From positions 1 to 7,691 of the forward strand of contig JANNHY010000253.1 of the NCBI GenBank assembly GCA_031404635.1: a stretch of 7,691 nt of DNA, in the 5' to 3' direction. How positions within the stretch are numbered: position 1 is the first letter of the stretch; each line of letters begins with the position of its first letter. The notes beneath the pieces are model-generated. The model searched no databases. It had not been told where the DNA came from and saw only the letters and a list, made by a program, of their open reading frames with translations. Positions 1 to 6,035 of the stretch are shown in pieces. This stretch comes from JAENVT01 sp031404635. GTDB lineage: Bacteria > Actinomycetota > Acidimicrobiia > Acidimicrobiales > Ilumatobacteraceae. The position numbers and the translations under genes are program-made.

Positions 1-22
1 CCCGGCCGCCACCCGCCCCAAC

Positions 23-70
23 CCGGCGATGAGAGATGTGCGTCCTCCGACGGCTCATCTCTCACCGCAC
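23..70. repeat. 48-bp hairpin-forming repeat, copy 1
   Basis: First of two direct copies, 62 bp apart, matching at 46 of 48 positions. Within it bases 26-38 pair with 56-68 at 12 of 13 positions (only 29:65 fails), and an inner GTC/GAC stem closes a CTCC loop (42-44 with 49-51). The result is a hairpin of about 43 nt. It lies downstream of the menF stop on the menF strand. No T-run follows on either strand, so it is not a canonical intrinsic terminator. It could be a REP-like palindromic element, an mRNA 3'-end stabiliser or a protein-binding site. The function is not known from the sequence. Confidence 0.9.
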
Positions 71-84
71 CCGGCCGGCCTTCG

Positions 85-132
85 CCGGCGATGAGAGATG
101 TGCGTCCTCCGACGGCTCATGTCTCATCGCAC
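85..132. repeat. 48-bp hairpin-forming repeat, copy 2
   Basis: Second copy of the repeat, separated from copy 1 by a 14-bp GC-rich spacer (71-84). It differs from copy 1 only at 121 (C to G) and 127 (C to T), both in the 3' arm. Bases 88-100 pair with 118-130 at 12 of 13 positions. The 127 change restores a pair that is broken in copy 1, while the 121 change breaks a different one (97:121). It begins 24 bp beyond the menF stop codon when read on the menF strand. Apart from the two repeats, bases 1-156 contain nothing I can identify. Confidence 0.9.
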
Positions 133-156
133 GGGTCTAACTGAACGGTATCGGGG

Positions 157-1338
157 CTAGGGGCGGACGATGGCCGACAGCATCGCCTGGAACTTGGCCT
201 GTGTTTCGGCAAGCTCGGCCAGTGGCTCGCTGTCGGCGACGATGCCGCCACCCGCGACCAATCGGGCGCTGCGCCGGTCGGCCGAGAACTCGGCGCAACG
301 CAGAGCAACGGCCCAGGTGCCATCGCCGGCCGCATCGACCCAGCCAACCGATCCGGCGTAGCGACCACGCTCGAATCCTTCGACCTCCTCGATCAGCGCC
401 AACGCAGCCTCCCGTGGAAACCCGCCGACGGCAGGTGTAGGGGCCAGGGCGGCCACGAGTTCGAGCACGTTCGGTCTCGGGTCCGAGAGGTGGCCCTCCA
501 TGCGGGTTCCGAGGTGTTGGACGTTGGCGACAGCCACGATCGATGGCTCAGGCTCCCAATCGAGGTAGCTGCACCATGGCAGCAGCGTGTCGTGAATCAT
601 GTCGATCACCACGCGGTGCTCGGTCTGGTTCTTGGCACTGGCCAGCAGTTCGGCGGCGGCGCGCCGATCGGTGTCTGGATCCCCGGTACGCGGCGTGGTG
701 CCGGCGAAAGGATGAGCCTGCACGGTGTTGCCGTGCACCGATACCAACAGCTCGGGCATCGCCCCGACAAAGCCGTCGATCGAGTAGCGATAGCTGGATC
801 CGAACGACGCGCGCAGCCTCACCAGCACAGCGTGGATATCGATCGTCTCGTCACTGCTGACGCGTATCTCGCGCGCGATCACGGCCTTGGTCAGCCGCCC
901 GTCGCGCACGGCGTCACGTGCCGCGCCGACCGCGCCGAGGTAATGCTCGACCGGCGTGAGCGGCTCGGTCGTAAAGCTCTGTGCCCGCGGCTCGGGGCGG
1001 GGCGGTGTGTCGAGTTCAGCGGTCGCGTCATCGATGGTCGTCACCCAACTCCGACCGTCGGCGGCCTTGACCACGGCCATCGCCGGCACGACCAAGTCGC
1101 ACGGCGAGCCGGGCTTGAACGGCACCACGCCCATGGCCAGCGGCAGCGCTCCGCCGGCTTGGTCGTCGTGCCGGATGGCGGCGAGGAAGCCGGGAACGTC
1201 GTCGATGGGGATGCGCGCGGCTACACCTCGCCCGGCTACACCGACGCCGTCGCGGACGAACAAGTAGCCGTCTCCACGGGCGATGTCGTTGAGGTCGACG
1301 TCACGTTCGAGCGGTCGGCTGACGGCCCGCACGAACAT
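157..1338 (-). CDS. menF: Isochorismate synthase (chorismate-binding family)
   Basis: A 393-residue enzyme predicted to convert chorismate to isochorismate, the first committed step of menaquinone synthesis. The chorismate-binding domain fills roughly residues 125-390. Visible motifs are KAVIAREI with the presumed general base Lys151, MPELL with the general acid Glu195, FAGTTPR (211-217), a Glu/His-containing NQTEHRVVID segment (237-246) and QHLGT (274-278). They continue with PTPAVGGFP (300-308), ERGRYAG (323-329), AGGGIVADSEP (362-372) and the Mg-binding ELAET region. The usual His before PTPAVGG is Ala299, and the Ser usually seen in the SPELL motif is Met194. The ATG at 1338 is chosen because it overlaps the menG stop as TGATG and has an AGGAG 3 nt upstream. 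The same frame stays open upstream to 2256, but that part is a shadow of menG. Isochorismate could also feed salicylate or siderophore synthesis, yet the adjacent menG favours menaquinone. Confidence 0.93.
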   Translation of the reverse strand: MFVRAVSRPLERDVDLNDIARGDGYLFVRDGVGVAGRGVAARIPIDDVPGFLAAIRHDDQAGGALPLAMGVVPFKPGSPCDLVVPAMAVVKAADGRSWVTTIDDATAELDTPPRPEPRAQSFTTEPLTPVEHYLGAVGAARDAVRDGRLTKAVIAREIRVSSDETIDIHAVLVRLRASFGSSYRYSIDGFVGAMPELLVSVHGNTVQAHPFAGTTPRTGDPDTDRRAAAELLASAKNQTEHRVVIDMIHDTLLPWCSYLDWEPEPSIVAVANVQHLGTRMEGHLSDPRPNVLELVAALAPTPAVGGFPREAALALIEEVEGFERGRYAGSVGWVDAAGDGTWAVALRCAEFSADRRSARLVAGGGIVADSEPLAELAETQAKFQAMLSAIVRP

Positions 1339-2042
1339 CAGCTCCTGGTGCCGAGCAGCAACTGGGTGATGCCACCGGAGAGTTGGTGATGCTCGGCGTC
1401 GGCGAAGCCGGCCGCCTGCAGATCGGCGAGCATCTGGGCAGGCGAGGGCAGATAGGCGACACTCTTCGGCAGGTACCGATAGGCGGGGCCGTCGCTCAAC
1501 AGCCCGCCGATTTTGGGGACGACCTTGCCGAAGTAAATGGTGTTTCCCCAACGCACCACCTTGTTGCGCGGCACACCGACGTCGAGCAGAGCGATCCGCC
1601 CACCGGGTCGCACCGCCCTGCCTAGTTCGTCGAAAAACCTGGGCAACTCCACCAGGTTGCGCAAGGCAAACCCGCACGTCGCACCGTCGACGGAGTGATC
1701 GGGCAGCGGCAGGCGCAAGATGTCGGTCTGTACTCGCGGCGCGCCGCTGTGGTCGGCAGCGAGCATGCCGAAGCTGAGGTCGAACGACAGTGGGCGATGG
1801 CCGGCACGGGTGAGGTCGACGCACAGGTCGCCGGTGCCGCTGGCCAGGTCGATCACCGTGCTGGCCGGCGGTAGGGCGAGCAGTCTGACTGCCTTTCGCC
1901 GCCAGCGCACGTCGAGGCGGAACGTCATGATCCGGTTGACGAGGTCGTAGCGCGGGGCGATTGCGTCGAACATCTGCCGCACCGCGGTGACCTTGTCGTC
2001 GCCCTGCGGCAACGTGTCGCGGTCCCACGCTCGTTTGCTCAC
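1338..2042 (-). CDS. menG: Demethylmenaquinone C-methyltransferase (MenG/UbiE family)
   Basis: A 234-residue SAM-dependent methyltransferase predicted to methylate demethylmenaquinone to menaquinone, the last step of the pathway. The UbiE-type N-terminal signature is present (FDAIAPRYDLVNRIMT, 25-40, then W47). The SAM-binding motif I is VIDLASGTGD (63-72), with a second acidic residue at Asp88 in FDLSFGML, and FALRNLVE (125-132) follows. The post-motif RPGGRIALLDVGVP (145-158) carries Asp where most members have Glu. The C-terminal half has the family's Y-Y-P-S pattern (YRYLPKSVAYLPSPAQ) and ends with LSGGITQLLLG. Length is typical for the family. The start is GTG, 9 nt after the preceding synthetase stop, with no visible Shine-Dalgarno, so translation may depend on coupling. 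The stop overlaps the menF ATG by one base in TGATG. The methyl acceptor is inferred from family and neighbour. Confidence 0.93.
   Translation of the reverse strand: MSKRAWDRDTLPQGDDKVTAVRQMFDAIAPRYDLVNRIMTFRLDVRWRRKAVRLLALPPASTVIDLASGTGDLCVDLTRAGHRPLSFDLSFGMLAADHSGAPRVQTDILRLPLPDHSVDGATCGFALRNLVELPRFFDELGRAVRPGGRIALLDVGVPRNKVVRWGNTIYFGKVVPKIGGLLSDGPAYRYLPKSVAYLPSPAQMLADLQAAGFADAEHHQLSGGITQLLLGTRS
1342..1346 (-). promoter_or_regulatory. Shine-Dalgarno sequence for menF
   Basis: AGGAG on the minus strand, 3 nt before the menF ATG. The spacing is shorter than ideal, but it is the clearest ribosome-binding site in the window and supports the 1338 start. It lies inside the last codons of menG, so menF translation is probably coupled to that of menG. 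Confidence 0.6.
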
Positions 2043-2051
2043 GAGTGGAGG

Positions 2052-3671
2052 CTAGGTGGCCGAGCCGGCAGCGACTTGTTTGGCCCAGCGATAGTCGGCC
2101 TTGCCCGACGGCGAGCGCACCACCTCGGCGACGAACACGAACGCCTTCGGCAGCTTGTAGCGCGCAAGGTGCCGCCCTGCCTCGGCCAGCAGCGACCGTT
2201 GATCGGCGGCGCGCCCTTCGCGCATCTGCACCATAGCGACGACCTCGGTGCCCCACCGCGTGCTCGGCCGGCCGGCCACCACGCAGTCGTACACATCCGG
2301 GTGGGCCATGATCGCAGCCTCGACCTCTTCGGCGAAGATCTTTTCGCCGCCCGAGCTGATCGTCACAGAGTCTCGGCCGTGCAACTCGACCACGCCATCA
2401 GCGCGAAGCGTGGCCCGGTCGCCCGGCACTGCATAGCGCACGCCTTCGATCACGGGGTACACACGTTCACTCTTGGCTTCATCGCCGAGGTAGCCGAGTG
2501 CCAGCCGGCCACTCTTGGCCAACCACCCGAGTTCGTCGTTGCCGGCCTGTAACTCGCGATCGAGGTTGGCCGAGAGCACATGGTTCCCAGGGCTGATGGC
2601 GAACGTGCCGGTCGTCGCTCTGCTGCCGGCCGATACCTGAGTCAACTGCCCGCCGGCCTCCGACGACCCGAGGCCGTCGACGATTATCAGCGCCGGCAGG
2701 CGTCGGAGGAACTCCTCCTTCAACCCGGCGCTGAGCGCCGCGCCTCCAGAGAGTAAAACGGTGAGGGACTGCAAGTCGTAGTTCGACTCGGCCAGGTCGT
2801 CGAGGAGCGGCCTGGCGAATGCGTCGCCGACGATCAGCATGAAGTTCACCCGCTCACGTTCGACGAGTCCCCAGATATCAGCCGGGTCGAGACGCTCCGG
2901 GATCGATTGCACGTAGACCGCGCCGCCCATGTTCCAGGTGCGGAAGCTCATCCAGTGACCGGCACCGTGCATGAATGGCGGCGCGAGGAGGGCTTTCAAG
3001 CCACCGCCCGCAGCGGCGACCACACCCTCGAGGGTGCCGGCATCGGAACCGCCGAAGCAGGCGACGTTGGCGTCGCCGTTGCGCCACAGCACCCCTTTGG
3101 GCAGGCCCGTCGTGCCGCCGGTGTAGAGGATGTAGAGATCGTCAGGGCTCCAGTCGACGGCCGGCTTGTCGGGTGATGCCGCTGCCAAGGCGTCCTCGTA
3201 CCAGACAGCGCCGGGCAATAAGTCGTTGCCCGAGTCGTCGGGCACCTGCACGATGACCCGCACGTTGGGGAGCGCGGGTAGGACCTCGATCAGCGTCGGG
3301 GCGAACCGGCTGTGCACGACGATCGCTGCGGCTCTCGAGTCATTCAGCAGGTAAAGCAATTCTTCGGCTACGTACCGAAAGTTGACATTGAACGGAGCGA
3401 CTCGGGCCTTGAACGCGCCGAGCATGGACTCCAGGTACTCGTTGCCGTTGTGCAGGTAGACGGCGAGGTGATCCTGACCGCTCTCGTGTCCTGCAAGCTG
3501 GGATCGCTCTGCGTGAACGCCGAGGCCGGCTCCGATCAGATGATTGGCCAGGCGGCGGGTTCGCTCTGTCACCTGTGCCCAGGTCAGTCGCCGATTGCGG
3601 AACACGAGGCACTCGGCGTCGGGGCGGCTTGCGGCGATTGCCTCGTGCACTTCGGCCACCGAGAACTCCAT
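2052..3671 (-). CDS. Acyl-CoA synthetase, FadD19-like (AMP-forming)
   Basis: A 539-residue ANL-superfamily ligase that activates a carboxylic acid to its CoA thioester through an acyl-adenylate. The P-loop is YTGGTTGLPKG (183-193), followed by the LGSSEAG adenine motif (334-340), YAVPGD (413-418), the hinge region GRDSVTISSGGEK (432-444) and the catalytic lysine Lys524 in SPSGKADYRWAK. The NVNFRYV segment (95-101), the GG in the P-loop and the DYRWAK ending resemble mycobacterial FadD19, a steroid side-chain/fatty acyl-CoA synthetase, more than MenE or generic FadD. Residues about 54-67 (ERSQLAGHESGQ region) form an extra loop relative to FadD19 as I remember it. It is the first gene of the leftward operon. 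The ATG has no Shine-Dalgarno but sits 6 nt after a TAGGTT box, suggesting a leaderless mRNA. The exact substrate (steroid, branched or long-chain acid) cannot be read from sequence. Confidence 0.9.
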   Translation of the reverse strand: MEFSVAEVHEAIAASRPDAECLVFRNRRLTWAQVTERTRRLANHLIGAGLGVHAERSQLAGHESGQDHLAVYLHNGNEYLESMLGAFKARVAPFNVNFRYVAEELLYLLNDSRAAAIVVHSRFAPTLIEVLPALPNVRVIVQVPDDSGNDLLPGAVWYEDALAAASPDKPAVDWSPDDLYILYTGGTTGLPKGVLWRNGDANVACFGGSDAGTLEGVVAAAGGGLKALLAPPFMHGAGHWMSFRTWNMGGAVYVQSIPERLDPADIWGLVERERVNFMLIVGDAFARPLLDDLAESNYDLQSLTVLLSGGAALSAGLKEEFLRRLPALIIVDGLGSSEAGGQLTQVSAGSRATTGTFAISPGNHVLSANLDRELQAGNDELGWLAKSGRLALGYLGDEAKSERVYPVIEGVRYAVPGDRATLRADGVVELHGRDSVTISSGGEKIFAEEVEAAIMAHPDVYDCVVAGRPSTRWGTEVVAMVQMREGRAADQRSLLAEAGRHLARYKLPKAFVFVAEVVRSPSGKADYRWAKQVAAGSAT

Positions 3672-3677
3672 GGCCGC

Positions 3678-3705
3678 AACCTAGAGAAGCTGTGACCGGC
3701 GTCAC
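3678..3705 (-). promoter_or_regulatory. Candidate leaderless promoter of the FadD19-like operon
   Basis: On the minus strand TAGGTT (3678-3683) fits the TAnnnT form of a -10 box and lies 6 nt before the ATG at 3671, which places the transcription start at or next to the ATG. GTGACG (3700-3705) is a four-of-six match to TTGACA at a 16-bp spacing and lies within the CRP-like palindrome. The absence of a ribosome-binding site agrees with leaderless initiation. This is a pattern match only. Confidence 0.5.
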
Positions 3706-3706
3706 C
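3691..3706. promoter_or_regulatory. Candidate CRP-family operator
   Basis: The stretch TGTGA-N6-TCACC matches the CRP/FNR-family consensus TGTGA-N6-TCACA at 9 of 10 defined bases. The core GTGAC-N4-GTCAC (3692-3705) is a perfect inverted repeat. It lies between two divergent genes. Its centre is about 28 bp upstream of the FadD19-like start, overlapping the predicted -35, which suggests repression. It is about 68 bp upstream of the oxidoreductase start, close to a class I activator position. The regulator and the regulatory signs are inferred. Confidence 0.45.
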
Positions 3707-3752
3707 TATTGGACCGGCGAGCCCGGGCAGAAGCACGTTGTCGCCACACCAC

Positions 3753-3758
3753 TATGGT
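3753..3758 (+). promoter_or_regulatory. Candidate -10 box of the luciferase-like oxidoreductase
   Basis: TATGGT, 8 nt before the ATG at 3767, would start the transcript at or just before the start codon. No convincing -35 box is found 16-18 bp upstream, and no Shine-Dalgarno precedes the ATG. This is compatible with an activator-dependent, nearly leaderless promoter. Confidence 0.4.
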
Positions 3759-3766
3759 GCCAGCCA

Positions 3767-4729
3767 ATGAGCAGGATCATCTTTGGTGTCTTCATGCCGC
3801 AGGGCTGGAAGATGGAGCTGGCGGGGATCGTTGGCGCCGAGGCCAAATGGCAGAAGGCGGTCGACATCGCCGTGCGAGCCGAAGCACTCGGCTACGATTC
3901 GATCTGGGTCTACGACCACTTTCACAACGTGCCGCGCCCGGCCGGTGAGGCCGTGTTCGAGTGTTGGACGACGATGGCGGCGATCAGCCAGCGAACCAGC
4001 CGCATTCGTCTCGGGCAGATGGTCGGCTGCGCCGGTTACCGGCAGCCGAGCGTGCTCGCCAAGATCACCTCGACGGTCGATGTGATCAGCGGCGGTCGTC
4101 TCGATTGGGGGATCGGCGCCGGTTGGTACGAGAACGAATACAGGGGTTACGGCTTCGAGTTCCCCCGCCCGAAGGACCGCATCGGCATGCTCCGCGAGTG
4201 CGTCGAGATCGTCAAGAGCATGTGGACACAACCGCAGACGACCTACGCCGGGCATTACTACCAACTGTCGCGGGCGAACTGTGATCCCAAGCCGTTGCAG
4301 TCGCCGCACCCACCGATTTGGATCGGCGGTGGGGGAGAACAGCTCACGCTGCGAGTCGTCGCCCGACTTGCCGACTACTCCAACTTCGGCGGCGCACCGC
4401 ACGAATGGGCCAGAAAGCGGGAGATCTTGAAGGGCCATTGCACGGCCGTCGGTCGCGACGAGGAGACGATCGGCAAGACCTGGTCACCGGAGATGTGCAT
4501 CCGCTCGACGGAGGCCGAGCTGGTCGCACTGGGTAGTCGCAGCCTGTGGGGTGATCCGTTCGACAAGTGGCAGGCGAACGGGTTGGTCGGTACTCCCGAG
4601 CAGGTCTGCGAGAAGGTCCAGACCTACGTCGACCTCGGCTGCACCGGGTTCATCCCGTGGTGCAGCGACTATCCCGACACCGAGTCGATGGACCTTTTCG
4701 CCTCGGCAGTGATGCCCAATTTCCGCTAG
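3767..4729 (+). CDS. LLM-class F420-dependent oxidoreductase, Rv1855c-like
   Basis: A 320-residue luciferase-like monooxygenase (TIM-barrel) protein, predicted cytoplasmic, using coenzyme F420 or a flavin to oxidise or reduce an unknown substrate. Features include FGVFMPQGW (6-14), YDSIWVYDHFH (43-53), the RIRLGQMV strand (79-86), VISGGRLDWGIGAGWYENEY (106-125), PPIWIGGGGE (182-191) and GTPEQV (275-280). The pattern matches the TIGR03560 / Rv1855c subfamily of probable F420-dependent oxidoreductases as I remember it. The open frame extends upstream to 3575, but the ATG at 3767 is where homology starts, and the earlier part overlaps the divergent synthetase and is arginine/proline-rich shadow. 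The stop overlaps the stop of the convergent SDR gene. Substrate is unknown; neighbours suggest lipid or steroid metabolism. F420 use is by family, not proven. Confidence 0.9.
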   Translation: MSRIIFGVFMPQGWKMELAGIVGAEAKWQKAVDIAVRAEALGYDSIWVYDHFHNVPRPAGEAVFECWTTMAAISQRTSRIRLGQMVGCAGYRQPSVLAKITSTVDVISGGRLDWGIGAGWYENEYRGYGFEFPRPKDRIGMLRECVEIVKSMWTQPQTTYAGHYYQLSRANCDPKPLQSPHPPIWIGGGGEQLTLRVVARLADYSNFGGAPHEWARKREILKGHCTAVGRDEETIGKTWSPEMCIRSTEAELVALGSRSLWGDPFDKWQANGLVGTPEQVCEKVQTYVDLGCTGFIPWCSDYPDTESMDLFASAVMPNFR

Positions 4730-5538
4730 CGCATGCGGATCACGTTGCCCGTCACCATCCGCGCCTCGTCGGTGCACAGCCAAGCGATCACCGCGGCTAC
4801 GTCGGCGGGATCGGCGACGTGGATGTGGTCGGCGCTGGTGGCGGCGAATTCACGAACGGAATCGTTTACCCAGCCAGAGTCGGTGATCGGGGGATGAACG
4901 ATGTTGGCCGTCACTCCGCGGCGACCGAGTTCGGTGGCGGCCGACATCGTGTAGTTCTCCAGCGCCGCTTTCGCCGCGCCATAACTGACCTCTGACGGAA
5001 ACCCATTCTGGCCGCCGGAGGTGAGGCCGATGATGCGTCCCCAGGCACCGTCACGAGTGATTAGCCGACGGCTGAACTCGGCGATCATCAGCGCGCCGCC
5101 GCGGGCGTCGACCCCGAAGGTTTGGTCGAACAACTCGGCGGTGACGGCGACGGCGCTGCGCCCGGCCGGATCGACGGTGCCGGCGGTGAACGAGTCGCCG
5201 GCGGTCCACCCAGTGGCGTTGTTGACAAGTATGTCGACCGGGCCGAACGTGTCCTCGGCCCGGTCGAACAGCGTCGCCGGCATGGCCGCAGCGAGCAGGT
5301 CGGCCTCGAGTGCCACGGCCATTCCTCCGGCGGCGACGATCCGATCGGCGACCTCGTCACCTGAGCGCATCCGGTTTCGCTGGTATCGCTCGGGCGTGCC
5401 ATCGTTCTCGGCGACACGCCCGCGTAGATAGGCGACGAGTATGGCGACTCCTTCGCCTGCGAGCCGTTCCGCCGTAGCCGCACCGATCCCGTGGTTTGCA
5501 CCGGTGACAATGGCGACGTGGCGCACCGGATCGGTCAC
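4726..5538 (-). CDS. Short-chain dehydrogenase/reductase
   Basis: A 270-residue classical-type SDR with a Rossmann fold, predicted to oxidise or reduce a hydroxyl/keto group with NAD(P). It has the nucleotide-binding TGANHGIG (12-19), NNATG (106-110, usually NNAG), Ser174 in GLTSGG, and the catalytic YGAAK (Tyr186, Lys190). The Asn of the classical catalytic tetrad, expected in a VN-x-R motif, is Asp144 here (GVDARG). The Ser-to-Tyr distance is 12 residues rather than the usual 13, so Thr173 might take part. HPPITDSGW (215-223) replaces the common PG motif. A stretch of about 20 residues after the second beta strand (about 39-58) is longer than in FabG. The GTG start overlaps the MaoC stop by 4 nt (GTGA), indicating translational coupling. 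The frame remains open upstream to 5925, but that is a MaoC shadow. It could be a 3-hydroxyacyl-CoA dehydrogenase acting after the dehydratase, but the substrate is not shown. Confidence 0.9.
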   Translation of the reverse strand: MTDPVRHVAIVTGANHGIGAATAERLAGEGVAILVAYLRGRVAENDGTPERYQRNRMRSGDEVADRIVAAGGMAVALEADLLAAAMPATLFDRAEDTFGPVDILVNNATGWTAGDSFTAGTVDPAGRSAVAVTAELFDQTFGVDARGGALMIAEFSRRLITRDGAWGRIIGLTSGGQNGFPSEVSYGAAKAALENYTMSAATELGRRGVTANIVHPPITDSGWVNDSVREFAATSADHIHVADPADVAAVIAWLCTDEARMVTGNVIRMR

Positions 5539-5996
5539 ACGTAGCCGCGGTAGATGACCTCGGCGACGCAACTCGGCTTGGCAGCACCTTCGCACTCGAA
5601 GGTCAGTTCGTAAGTCGATTGCACGCCGCCGGCGATGTCGTCGACGCTGAGCAACTTGACCCCAAGTCGTAGGTTGGCCCCGACCGGCACCGGCGCCATG
5701 AACCGCACCCTGTTGCAGCCGTAGTTCACCCCCACCGTGAAGCCGGTGGACTGTACGACCGTCGGCATCAGCACCGGGGCCAGCGACAACGTGAGGTAGC
5801 CGTGGGCGATCGGCCCCCCGAACGGGCTTTCCTTCTTGGCCCGCTCGGGATCGACGTGGATCCACTGGAAGTCTCCCGTCGCCTCGGCGAACTGGTTGAC
5901 CCGTTCTTGGGTGACCTCCATCCATTCGCTGTACCCGAGGTGCTCGCCGATGACCTCTTTGAGTCCGGCGGATCCGTGAATCATGCGTGCTGACAT
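5535..5996 (-). CDS. MaoC-like (3R)-hydroxyacyl-CoA dehydratase, Rv0130/HtdZ type
   Basis: A 153-residue single hot-dog-fold protein predicted to hydrate trans-2-enoyl-CoA to (3R)-hydroxyacyl-CoA or perform the reverse dehydration. The hydratase-2 motif is ATGDFQWIHVDPERA (39-53), with the catalytic pair Asp42 and His47. It is followed by PFGGPIAHGYLTLSL (58-72), NYGCNRVRFMAPVPVG (91-106) and KPSCVAE (140-146). The DFQWIHVD form rather than D-x-N-P-x-H is typical of the Rv0130 (HtdZ) group. Length is normal for that group. It is the first gene of a leftward pair, and its stop overlaps the SDR start by 4 nt. The ATG at 5996 has no Shine-Dalgarno and a second Met follows at residue 5 (5984); the first is preferred because a weak -10-like box lies 6 nt upstream. 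The acyl substrate is unknown. Confidence 0.92.
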   Translation of the reverse strand: MSARMIHGSAGLKEVIGEHLGYSEWMEVTQERVNQFAEATGDFQWIHVDPERAKKESPFGGPIAHGYLTLSLAPVLMPTVVQSTGFTVGVNYGCNRVRFMAPVPVGANLRLGVKLLSVDDIAGGVQSTYELTFECEGAAKPSCVAEVIYRGYV

Positions 5997-6002
5997 GGTG
6001 CG

Positions 6003-6032
6003 AGCATTGCAGCCGCCGCGGCGTACCGTGAA
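6003..6032 (-). promoter_or_regulatory. Candidate leaderless promoter of the MaoC-SDR pair
   Basis: On the minus strand TTCACG (6027-6032) and AATGCT (6003-6008) are separated by 18 bp, and the second lies 6 nt before the MaoC ATG. Each hexamer is a weak match, but the spacing is right and no ribosome-binding site is present. The -35 overlaps the -10 of the opposing promoter. Confidence 0.35.
6024..6029 (+). promoter_or_regulatory. Candidate -10 box for the second acyl-CoA synthetase
   Basis: TACCGT (TAnnnT form) ends 6 nt before the GTG at 6036, the same geometry as at the FadD19-like gene, and points to leaderless initiation at that GTG. No good -35 is visible. A perfect 10-bp palindrome, CGCCGCGGCG (6014-6023), abuts it and could bind a regulator. 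Confidence 0.4.
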
Positions 6033-6035
6033 GTC

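Noticed and set aside
23..132. CRISPR array
   Set aside because: There are only two copies, separated by a 14-bp GC-rich spacer, each copy is itself a long palindrome, and no cas genes are near.
23..132. Intrinsic terminators of menF
   Set aside because: The hairpins are strong but no T-run follows either one on the menF strand; a factor-assisted or processing role cannot be excluded.
490..1389. 299-residue plus-strand open frame opposite menF
   Set aside because: No recognisable motifs and composition typical of an antisense shadow; menF on the other strand has full family motifs.
1339..2256. Upstream extension of the menF frame, giving a 699-residue open frame
   Set aside because: It is arginine-rich, low-complexity sequence that overlaps menG entirely; chorismate-binding similarity starts only after the ATG at 1338.
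2052..3671. MenE (o-succinylbenzoate-CoA ligase), suggested by the adjacent menaquinone genes
   Set aside because: Sequence motifs (NVNFRYV, YTGGTTG, DYRWAK) fit the FadD19-type group, and the length of 539 residues is longer than usual MenE.
3728..3743. KstR-type operator (AACnnGTT core) near AGCACGTT
   Set aside because: The core has a mismatch and the outer bases do not fit, despite the steroid-like synthetase next door.
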